A stretch of 64,000 nucleotides of DNA from Agapetus fuscipes (Eukaryota; Arthropoda; Insecta; Trichoptera; Glossosomatidae): the NCBI GenBank assembly GCA_951799405.1, contig OX637333.1:10167960-10231959 (forward strand). The letters run 5' to 3'. A program made the position numbers and the translations under genes. Numbering within the stretch: the stretch's first letter is position 1; every line of letters begins with the position of its first letter. Positions 36,401-48,400 of the stretch are shown one piece after another. The notes below the pieces were generated by a model. The model had not been told where the DNA came from and searched no databases. It saw only the letters and a list, made by a program, of their open reading frames with translations.

Positions 36401-39400
36401 TTTAAATGCTTTTAAATATACCTACATATATGAATCATTACTTTTTTCAAAAAAGTATTATAAAGTATAGCCACCATACAAAGTGACAAATTTTCATACA
36501 AAAAATTATTGTAATATTTTTGGTAGCAAAACGTCTAATACCCATAAATAAACCTACTTAACAATTCGCTCAATCAATTGCTTTATCACAACAATAAGCA
36601 TTGCCTCTTAATACTCTTTGTTTTGGGGGTTGCCATACAAGAGAAAACAATATTTTAAGTTTTTCCGGCAGAGAACGGGTTAACTAAAAAATAATGTTCT
36701 ACAATTAAAAAGCTCTTATATATACCTACATACATTAATCATTGTTTTTTTCAAATAAATATTATAAGGTGTAGTCACCATACAAAGTGAAAAATTTTAA
36801 TACAAAAATAATTGTAATATTCTTGGTACTAAAACGCCTAATATAAAATACTAGGCTACGAGTCTTAAAATCTAGTAAGTTGTACCCATATAATAATCAA
36901 TCATAACTTTCCAAAATATCAATGAAAAGTATAGGTACCCACCAAAGTGTTAGTTTTGATATAAACGGGATCAATGATAATACTGCAAAAAGACGATTGC
37001 TTAAAAAGATTAGCTTCATTACTTACACACAACTAAATGTTTTGTTATGAAAATTGGCTATGATCTAAACATGACCGTATTTTGTGCTATAAAGTCCTGT
37101 GCAGTCCACTGTACAATTTATTTTACTTTATTTCCATGGCTCATACAAATAACTTCAAAAGATTGTTTTTTATAATTTACAAAAAAATGGCCGCATTCAA
37201 AACGCTCCAGGTTTGGAATATTAATTTTTGTGTTAAAAGCAGGTAATTAATGTGGAGCATCACCTCTTACTAGTCTCTGCCTGGTAGAAATGAGGTAAGG
37301 TTTCGTGCGGCCGGCTCTTAAACTATAACTAAAAACTGTCATCTCAGTTAAAATCAAGGTAGATTTCAACTGCCTCAAATATTCATTTTAATTTGTAAAC
37401 ATGTAAACTGAGCGTAGTTGTGCGGTTGAAATGAGAGCGCTTACCTCTTTGGTGGAAGGATCCTTGTCAATCCCCTGAACCCAAGCAGGAGAAACTATGA
37501 ACTTGTGTGTCGCCAGGGCCATCAGATACTTCACTGATCTAAAAAAAACAACAAAATATTTAATATGTTTAAGGGTTTGGTGGTTTACACAGTGAAAGTC
37601 CATTGTATATTAATTAAATAAAACGCAGTTTAAATTCACTTTTTACTTTCTTGCTATAGCTAAAGAAAGTACATATTGGTTTGGTGTGAAAATTTGTTTT
37701 CGAGGTTTTCACGGAAATGAGTTGTCCTGGTGCAGGACATGCCAAAAAACACTATCTTTCAAAAACGTCCGTCTGTATGTGTGTCACTTTCCAAAGTATA
37801 AGACCTAGAGATACCAAATTTTGGCTATATCAACTTTTTTGGACATGTATTAAGTATGAATAACATGGCAATACACCAACTTGAAAATTCAAGATGGCTG
37901 CCATACAAAAAAAACATAAAATTGCACTTTTCTCAAAAACGGCTCCAAGAATTTTTCTTAAATTTTCAGAATTGCCATTAATTAGTTTTTTACTTAATAA
38001 ATTAGTTATGGCAACACTCTTACTAATCTGTGTCTATGGGTTGCCATATGAAAAAAACAAACGATTGTAATTTTCTCGAAAGTTAAGGGGTCAACAAAAA
38101 TATAATGTTCTACAATATTATGGACAACATAAATTTCAACAAAATTAAAATTTTTTTTTTTTGAAAAAATATATATATAAAGCACCGTTTACACGACCTC
38201 AAATTTTAAATCGAAAATATTACAAAAACCCATTAAAATGCAAAATATTTTAATTTTTTTTAGATTTGAAAGAAAGAATGGGTGTATTACTTTAATTCGT
38301 AATAAATTTTTTTTTACTTTTTTGAAAATTCAAGATGGCTTCCCAAGAGCTGAAAATTTTAAATGCGGTTTTCTCAAAAACGGCTCCAATAATTTTTCTC
38401 AAATTTTCTGTGAATCCGTTTATAAAATAGTGCTCTCCAACGATTATAATCATTGCTTCATCATGATCTCGGTTTAGGGAGTTGCCATACAAAAGAAAAA
38501 AAATATTGAAAAATTCTCGGCAGTTAGCGGGTTAATAAAAAAATTTTTTTTTACAAATGTAAGTAAATAATGATAAATTATATATTGCTATCATTATTTT
38601 TTCCAAAAAGTGAATTAGAAATATAGCCGCCATACAAAGTAAAAAATTTCCATACAAAATGTATTAGCAATTTTATTGGTAGTCAAAGGGTTAAAATTAG
38701 ATAAAAGGCTGCGATTCTTAAAATTTTATAAATACCAATAATAATCAGTCGTTACTTTTTCAAAATATAACTAAAAAGTTTACCCACCATACAAAGTCCT
38801 AGTTTGCAAACAAAAGGGTTCATGCTCATGACCATTATAACACGGGTGCCCATACTTAAAAAAAATATTATTTTTCAATAAAAAATTTAAAAATAAAAGA
38901 AATTAAAAACTTTGTTTTATTCCACTTTTATTGTTTTTGAGTATGTTACAAATATTTTCGAAATAACTTCCATCTTCGGGTAACCAACAATTACTGTTGT
39001 TACCCGATTATTGTTAGTTACACAGATCACGGAATATAAAGTTAGTTACCCGAAGTTGGAAGTAATTCCGAAAATATTTGTAACATACTCAAAAACAATC
39101 AAATTAGAATAAAACAAAGTTTTTAATTTCTTTTATTTTTTATTGAGAAATAATAAATTTTAAAATAATCAAAAAAATGAATTTCCACAGTGTTTCACAA
39201 AAATCTTTTCAAAATTTGCCCATACTTTTTCTTGAGGAGATCGACTTAGCAAAAATTTATGAATAGGAGATCGACCTAGCAAAAAAAAAACGCAACTAAG
39301 CTACACATATAGTGTAACTTTTTGCCTGCGTTATCCCCGAAGGAGTCGCATGTGGCGTTTAGGGACCTATTTATTTTTATAGGTCAGGAAGCCGGCCTCA

Positions 39401-42400
39401 CACCAACCACATTCAGTTGAAGTGGGGGTTTCCCAGCTCCTGGGAGGGCTGGTTCTCTTGTGAAGGCTGAGTAAACCTTGAAATCGAACCCTTGCTCTTG
39501 GCATGGAACTCAAGCATCCTACCAATTGAGCTATCGACCTTATAACGAGCTTGATCTTCGTCGCTACAAAGCGCCATTTCTCAAGCAAGACCCAGTTGTT
39601 GTAAGGCTGGATGGGACCTATGTTGACTGGTCATTGGAAAAGGTTTATGAATTTTTCAACCCAGCGAAGAGCAAATTTGAAAATATCAATGGTATATATT
39701 TTGTGCTCCGCCGGGAATCGAACCCACAACCTTCCCATTCAGAGTCCGAAGTGTTACCACTGAACAACGGACCGGTTGAGCAAAATTTTATAAATAGAAG
39801 ATTGTCATTTTAACTGTTTAGCCCACGAAATATAACTCGTAATTCATCATGTATAAATAATTAATAAGAAAATAAATTGCACAGAATCTGTACTCGACTT
39901 TCTTGCAAAAATTAACCCACTGTATGACGTATGTAAAGCTAAAATCATCTACCAGCTTATGCAGTTTCAATAAAAATATAATATATCAATAATAAATCAA
40001 TTTTATTCCACCGCGGTGTGTACCTGCATACTCGTACAATATGGATATAGGCATATAAATACTTAATTGAATATAAATATTTTGTTGATTTATTTGAAAA
40101 AGTAACAATTACTCGACTCATAGGTTGGTATGAAGCTGACCTCTGTACTGTACTGTACTGTATCCTGCCACCGTTTCATTAGGGGTGGCTGGTACCTCCG
40201 CAGATGCGCCCCCACTTTTTGCTGTCATCACCTTTTTCATACATACTCTTCTCTTATTCTCACTCTGCAGAATCCATTCTTTCGCAATCTCACCTATTTG
40301 GTCTAACCATTCTTTCTTCAGCCTTCCCCTTCCGCGCTTTCCTCTGACATTTCCTTTGTACACTTTCTTCGTTAGTTGTTCATCATCCTTTCTTTCAAGA
40401 TGTCTGAACCATCTCATCGTACTTTTTTGTACTTTCATTCTCATATTCTCTTTTATACCACACTCGTTCATCATTCAAGCATTACGTACTCTATCACTCA
40501 GTGTCTTTCCAGCCATTGCTCTCAGGTAAGCCATTTCAACCGTACTTACATACTTTACTCAGCTCACATTCATTAAGCCTCACTTCCACCAACCAATATG
40601 CCATTGTGGACCGCCGACCTCATATTCTTCGTAAGTTTCCTATTTCTTGCAATTCTTCCAATCGTTTCCATTACACTTCTTCCTCTACTAGCGCGCTTTT
40701 CCAAGTATTTCGTCAATTTCGCATTCGAGTCAAACTTGCTTCCCAGATAATCAAATTCTTTCACGACCTCCACTCTTTTTTCATTCAGTCTTATCTCAAT
40801 TTTCTTGCATTTCTCAGTCCTCCCAAAGTGTAAAAAATAATTCACTTTGTCAATGTCACCCCTGTTTCAAGGAAGGTCGGCAAGAGTTGCAGGTTTTATG
40901 TTCATTTGAGATTTGGTTTTAATTTTTAAGTACAAATTCAGCATTCGTAAGCGCGAACTTACACGTACCTGTTTGTGGGCATGCATTTCATATTAGTTTT
41001 GAATGTTTATATTTCATTGCAACTTATATTCTAGATTATTATAGATGGTCATTGAACCCTTCTGTATGCAAACTAGTATTTTGTATGGTGGGTAAACTTT
41101 TTAGTTATATTTTGAAAAAGTAACGACTGATTATTATTGGTATTTATAAAATTTTAAGAATCGCAGCCTTTTATCTATTTTTAACTCTTTGACTACCAAG
41201 AAAATTGCTAATACATTTTGTATGGAAAATTTTCACTTTGTATGGCGGCTATACTTTTGATTCATTTATTGGAAAAAATAATGATGGCAATATATAGGTT
41301 ATTATTATTATTTTACATTTGTCTTACATTATTTTTTTATTAACCCTCTAACTGCCGAGAATTTTTCCATTATTTTTTTCTTTTATATGGCAACTCCCTA
41401 AACTGAGATTATGATGAAGAAATGATTATAATTTTTAGATAGCACTATTATATAAATAGATTCACAAAAAATTTAAGAAAAATCGTCGGAGCCGTTTTTG
41501 AGAAAATCGCATTTTAAATTTTCAGCTCTTCGGAAGCCATCTTGAATTTTCAAAAAAGTAAAAAAAAAATGATTACGAATTAAAGTGATAAGCTTGTTCT
41601 TTCTATCAAATCTAAAACAAATTTAAATATCTTGCATTTTAATAGGTTTTTGTAATATTTTCGATTAAAAATTTCAGGTCGTGTAAACGGTGCTTTAAAT
41701 TTACTTTTTCAAAAAAAAATTTTTGCAAATTTGTAGAAATTTATGTTGTCCATAATATTGTAGAACATTATATTTTTGTTGACCCCTTAACTTTCGAGAA
41801 ATTTACAATCGTTTGTTTTTTTCATATCGCAGCCCATAGACACAGATTAGTAAGAGTGTTTTCATAACTAATTTATTAAGTAAAAAATTAATTAATGGCA
41901 ACTCTGAAAATTTAAGAAAAATTCTTGGAGCCGTTTTTGAGAAAAGTGCAATTTTATGTTTTTTTTGTATGGCAGCCATCTTGAATTTTCAAGTTGGTGT
42001 AATGTCATGTTATTCATACTTAATATATGTCCAAAAAAGTTGATGTAGCCAAAATTTGGTATCTCTAGGTCTTATACTTTGGAAAGTGACACACACACAT
42101 ACATACATACATACATACATACATACATACATACATACATACATACAGACGGACGTTTTTGAAAGATAGTGTTTTTTGGCATGTCCTGCACCAGGACAAC
42201 TCATTTCCGTGAAAACCACGAAAAAAATTTTTCACACCAAATCATAACTTTCTTTATAGCCTTCGGCTATAGCAAGAAAGTAAAAAATTATTGGGTGAAA
42301 AAATTACAAATCTGTATTAAATTTTTAATCTCTAACATTCCGAAAAGAAATCAAAATAATACTGACACAAAAATTTTTTTTTTTTGCAAAAAACTACACT

Positions 42401-45400
42401 TTTAAGGTCGATCACTGAAACTTTTAGCTATCCTCGGCGATCGACTTTAAAACCTCCCACGATCGACCGTTTGGACACCTCTGATCTATAATAATCTAGA
42501 TTCTAGATTCTTAACTCAAAGTTGCCAAGATATATTAAAATTAAAAACTCATATCAAATGCATGCCCACAAACAGACACGTGTAAATTCGCGATTAAAAA
42601 CGCTGAATGTGTACATACAAATTAAAACCAAATCTCAAATGAACATAAAACCTGCAACTCTTGCTGACCTTCCTTGAAACAGGGGTGACATTGACAAAGT
42701 GAATTATTTTGTACACTATGGATGGTCAGCTTTATACCAACCTATAAGTCAAGGATCTTTCTTTTGTAATTGGCGCTTTTTCCAGAGAAAACCAACCTCG
42801 CAGAGGGCTCTTGAGGTGTGATTCACACAAAACGGCGCTCAACAAATAAATCAACCAAATATTTATATTCAATTAAGTATTTATATGGCTATATCCATAT
42901 TGTACGAGTATGCAGATACACACCGCGGTGGAATAAAATTGATTTATTATTGATATATTATATTTTTATTGAAACTGCATAAGCTGGTAGATGATTCTAG
43001 CTTTACATACGTCATACAGTGGGTTAATTTTTGCAAGAAAGTCGAGTACAGATTCTGTGCAATTTATTTATTCTTTAACTTTGTCAAACGTTTTCGCCTA
43101 AAAAGGTATCATCAGGACAATGACAAATAAATTTATTTATTTATTTATTTATTAACGGCACTTAGTGCCTTTTACATTAAATAGATACATGCCCGTTTTC
43201 ACCGACTCCTTCTAAACCGTCACCTAGCTAAAAGTATTTAAATATAAGAGACTCTTTAAACGGGTACCTAACACCATTGAGTTTCACGAGTGAAACTGTC
43301 ACCTAAAAATCGGCCACCTAGCTAGGAGCCTGTTTAGCAAGCAACTAGTGTTGTGAAACTCGATTTTTGTAAATTCGAAATGTATTTTATGGTTTATAAA
43401 ATAATATACACATTTCAAATAAAAACAACGCACGATTATTTGACGTTTATAATAATATCTACCATTTACGCTGCAAACATTATTTTTTAATTGAATTTTT
43501 ATCTTTTCAATGATGTGTACAAAGTATATTTTGATATGCACACACTATAATACGGCTTGTAGTGTGCAGCTGCATTCAGATGCGTTTCTCTTTTGCGTTT
43601 TTCCTTGTTGACAATTTACATCAATATTCGACATGTAAAGTCGGCATTTTCAAATACACGGCGGTCACCAATCAATTATCACGATGTCATCAAATTAAAG
43701 AAGAAACATGCTTCAACTTTTCAGAGGCTGACCGCGAGAAACTTGTTCAATCCTGCTACATGGGGCTACATTGACGCCTCTCACGTCTGTCACAGATATC
43801 AGCTGATGGCTTACAGTGGCATAAAATTGTAATACCTCTAATTAGTTATCCCTGTGTGTCACTGAATTGTTTCTGTACAAAACAATAAGTAACAATTCAT
43901 CTGAAGGATATCATAAGGCCTGTGATATGACCAATTTATGGTGGGTACCTATAAACCTCGATCAATGTAAAAGATCGATGTTTTTAAATACGTTATAAAT
44001 TCATGGACGATAATAGTTATTTCCACAACATCTTTACCAAAACTATATTTGTACAGCTCTATTGTCCGAAAACTTAAAAATTACTACAATTTTATCCAGC
44101 AAGGAGCTACATGATTGTATTTTTGACAGCTGATATCCGCACCAAACATCGATGTCATACTATTCTTATCGAAACAAAATTACCTTTCTCAAAACTTTTT
44201 GGACGTAGATAAGTCCTAGCAACTTCTATATCCTCAAGAGTTTCTAAAAAAACAAGGATATCGGTGTGCATGTCCACTTATTTGCAGTTTAAACATGACA
44301 TAACCTCACTGACAGGTCGCTAAAGTGTCCTTTAGCCATCGATATAAATAATATAGATGGAGCGCGTGACTGTTTTCCTATACAAACGGTTGTGCCAAAA
44401 AATTGTAGGCACATAATGAAAGAAAGAGAAAGAAACATTATAAATTCTGTTATGTTTCCGTCTCTTTCATGATCTCCATGACAACGTTAGGGGCCGTACT
44501 CAGGCCGCCACATTAAAAAATACATAAAAGTTATTTTTTGTAAGCAAAGTATATTTATTGAAATTATTAATAATTTAATCACAGCGACTTACATTTTTCA
44601 CAGTTCGGTTAAGACTTGAGAATGGAATAAAAATGTGCCATATTATATTTACATAATTCTTACAATACATCAATTATCATCGTAAGTGGCGAGAAAATAT
44701 TATTATTTAAGGTATATTTTTAATACATGCCCACAAGCAGACACCTGTAAGTTGACGCTAACACATGCTGCATGCTGCATGCTCACTAACATTAAAAATA
44801 AATTAAAATTGACATAAGCGCCACAACTTTTTCCCGAGAAATTTCAGATATGTTTTGGATTTTTTAATAACACTTTTTTTTTTAAGAAATCCTGTGCGGG
44901 AGACTTCCTAGATTCTAAAGACTCTAGGGATCTTTGACACTTGTTGTAGTGCCGCAGAGGTGTACGAGCTTGGTCGTCGCTACAAAGCGCCAATACTCAA
45001 GCAAGACTCAGTTGCTGTAAGGCTGGATGGACCTTTGGTGACCGGTCATTGGTAAAGGTTTATGAATTTTTCAACCCAGCGAAGAGCACATTCGAAATAT
45101 AAATGGTATATTTTTGTGCTCCGCCGGGATCCGAATCCACAACCTTCCATTTACGAGTCTGAAGTGATGCCACTAGTACGGACTACGGACCGGTCCAACA
45201 CTGTTTTCATTCATTACTTTTTCACAGAAACCAATCTATCGTATCGTCAATGTTTATTGAGACTGTCTGTATCATTTTCAACGTCATTTTTTTGTCACTG
45301 AAAATATTGAAATCCTAAATGCGCCCCTGGTTAATACGTCAAAAATACCGCGCTCTGTGAAGAAAGCCTGACAGGTGACCTTGCAACTCTTAACTAAGGG

Positions 45401-48400
45401 CTGATGTCTCACAACATACGTTTCCCACAATGTAAGGAAAAATAATTGAAAACAAATACATATACATATTATAATTTATTCAATGGATAATATTCAAGCA
45501 TCGATATAAATGAAATATGAACATAGAGCCCGTGAGTTTTTTTACCATATAAACCTTCCTGCCGAAATTATGTAGGGAAGTAATGAACAAAAAAGACAGA
45601 CACATAGCAATAGTCATAACAATACGTCATGGGGCATCCACACGCTTGCCAAGCCATTACAAGCCAAGCGTGTGGACGGCCGTGGGCGTGGTTTGTGCCG
45701 CCTTGGCTTGGCTTGTCGCCGATCCGACCACTGTCGGTTTTTGACGCAAGTCAAAGGGAATTTGTGCATGCACATGCCAGGCACCCACATACTTGTGCGC
45801 GCGCATTCTGGTACGGTACGGTTTCTATGAATTTTGATCATCCACCATCGTCTTTGCCGAATTATTCGTTTCTTTTTAGTTTCTCTCTGTGTTTTGTTTT
45901 TTTCGGTCCTGTTACGGCATTTTTTCACCACACATTTGGGCATGCTGTTTGTTTTTGATTATAACTAAATGTTTCCTTGCCGACGGTTGCTAGACAACTG
46001 ATTCAAAGAGAACTGATTCATTTATTTCATTACATCAACTTAAATAACATATTTCTACTATATGGGGAAATTTCAAAAATTTATGGAACTGTCAGGCTAT
46101 CTTCGCATGATATTCGTCTTCAATTTACATGTAGGTACCTCGATGTTTCCTTGCCGACGCTTGGTAAACAACTGATTGCAAATGGGGCGTACACTATCAT
46201 TTAGGGCAACAATGATGTGGATCGGATATATACGCTAATGCTCCATCTATATATTTTATTTAAATAAATGCCTTTAGCGTAAGAGACAGTTTAGGGAGCG
46301 GAATATCGGGCTCGCAAATATAAGAAGTTTTTAGCGAGTTAAGAGGTTCTTAAATGCTGGTGAAAACAAAACTGGTACTTAAATATTTTTAAACAGCACT
46401 TTATCTTTAAATATTCTTGGTGAAAACGGGCAACAGAGTTTCAAAAATAATACAAATAGGTACATAAAAATACCAAAAAGAACAACATGTATTAAATTAC
46501 AGTGAATAAAAAAGATATGCTAGTGCAAAATGATAATATGAGAATTTACAATAGGTAGGTAAAACTTAAGTATAGTAAGGTAATAACTTATATCAGAAAT
46601 ATTAAATTAACAATTAACGATTGTTAATTTGATTTGTCATTGTCCTGATGATGCTTTTTTAGGCGAAAACGTTTGACAAAGTTAAAGAATATAAAAGTGA
46701 ATTTAAACTGCGTTTTATTTAATTAAAATACAAAATATTTACATTAAACATACACAATCAAAACTATGTATGTTGCAGATATAAGACATTTGACCGGTCC
46801 GTAGTCCTTTACAGAAACTGGGGTCTTGCTTGAGAATTGGCGCTTTCTACAGCGACGACCAAGCTCGCAGAGGGCTCTTGAGGTGTGATACACACAAAAA
46901 CAGTGCTCACCAAATAAATCAGCCTACTTTATTTATTTTATAAGACATGTCTTCATGTCATATAACATAAGATAAGGCTTCATGTCAGATATAAGACAAG
47001 GCTTCCTGAAATATTTCACTTCCTTCGGTTTATTATACAACAATACAAACATTTTTTAACGTGGGCTGACTAAACAAGGATATTTAATAACACTCAAATA
47101 ACGCAGGGGTGTCCAACTCAAATTCGTGGCGGGCTGGATTTAGTACTTTTGTAATCGTGGCGGGCGGTGATGCTCGTGTGGAGTCCGGTGACGTTCGTGT
47201 GAGGTCCGGTAACGTTCGTGTGAGGTCCAGTAATGTTCGTGTTGGGTCTCACACAAGCATCACTGGACCTCACACGAAAGTCACCGGACCCCCCCACCAC
47301 ACCTACCCCCGGCCCCGAAACGAAGGACAATGGGCAAGACACGACAAAACTCTAACCAGTTAGCAACGACAGGTGACCGAAGAGACAGCGAAAACCACCT
47401 CGCCTTGAAAATGCCTTCTATTCATGAAAGCGAAACGTCGGCAGTAAAAAAGCTGCATGTAGACCCTGGTCTAACCCGAAAAACCGCAAAAAAACAATTC
47501 AGTATATAATACTGACCATTTAGTGAGACCAGTGTTAGTGAGAGTTTAAAAATTATTTCTATTGATTTCTATATTTGAGGCTGACCCTCATGCTGTGAAA
47601 ACTTTGCCAATGCCACCCCGGTTTCAGGAAAAGACAGCAGAAATTGCAAGGTTTATGTTCATGTGAGGTTTGGTATATTTTGTCTGTATGCATGCAGCAT
47701 GTGTAAGCGCGAACTTACACGTGTAGGCATGTAGGCATGCATTAAATATGAGCCTTAAATTTCAATATATCTTTGCAACTTACATTATACATGTATAGAT
47801 TACAGAGATGATGTACATTAGAATCTTAGAAATAATTTGATACATCACGGATGTTATGTGGGTTTCGCGTGTATAAAAAAAAAACAAAAAAAATTCTAAA
47901 AGGACAAATAAATTGGCCTAATATATAAAACAGCGGTGTCCAACATAATATTGTAGAGGGCCAGATTCAGTATTTTTGCAATTTCAAATCAAAATAAAAT
48001 GTCATTATTTTAGATGATTGAACTAAGTACCTAATGATGGATGATTTTCTAAATGATTAAACTTATTGCACAATATCCACTGATGTCGTTGCTGGCCGTA
48101 TTGGACAGGCCTGATATAGAAGGTTAGATAATAAAAAATCCACATACCTAGATGCTCTATTGTTTTCATTAACGGAAATAATCAAATGGGTGACGTCAGT
48201 ACTAAAAGTCTCTTTAAAATCCCAGCCGTATTTCTGCGCAATCTTTCTGATTTCCGCGGTCTGTCTTGAGCTCAAGCATGAACAACAGATAGAAACTTTC
48301 CTTTCCTTGGTATCCTGAGAGCTACTGGACTTTTCAATCACATTCCCCGGACACTTCTCCAGAGACACGGTGCAAGGTTGCAGAGGAATCAGGGTGGTGT

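Larger units (their letters stand above)
32630..37315. mobile_element. Long foldback element (inverted arms of about 0.9 kb) with nested insertions
   Basis: Left arm 32630-33430 and right arm 33440-37315 are inverted copies. Markers include cctggagcgttttgaatgcgg (32860) against its complement near 37195, ggagaaaggggggtaaaatg (33027) against cattttacccccctttctcc (34930), and gaacgccttag (33238) against ctaaggcg (34705). The centre near 33425-33475 is itself palindromic (tattatgatgat / atcatcataata). The right arm is interrupted by a hAT element, a MITE and a family B copy, so arms are similar only after removing these. No coding. Confidence 0.75.
39867..42290 (+). repeat. Composite repeat, copy 2
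   Basis: Same order as copy 1, with unit E shortened (only 39871-40090; the gcgccaattacac end is lost), A head at 40112-40140, antisense LINE 40141-40833, A remainder to 41045, B 41046-42285. It differs from copy 1 by only a few percent by eye. Confidence 0.8.
43191..46432. mobile_element. Possible DNA element with inverted ends gcccgttttcacc
   Basis: The left end gcccgttttcaccgactcc mirrors ggtgaaaacgggc at 46420-46432. The next blocks also pair loosely (tatttaaatataagag with aaatatttttaaacag). The interior carries SINE2, a C family copy and a family A fragment. It is bracketed by the two hammerhead-like repeats. Confidence 0.5.

Noticed and set aside
47109..47363. GC-rich coding regions on both strands
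   Set aside because: Both arise from the inverted 21-bp minisatellite.
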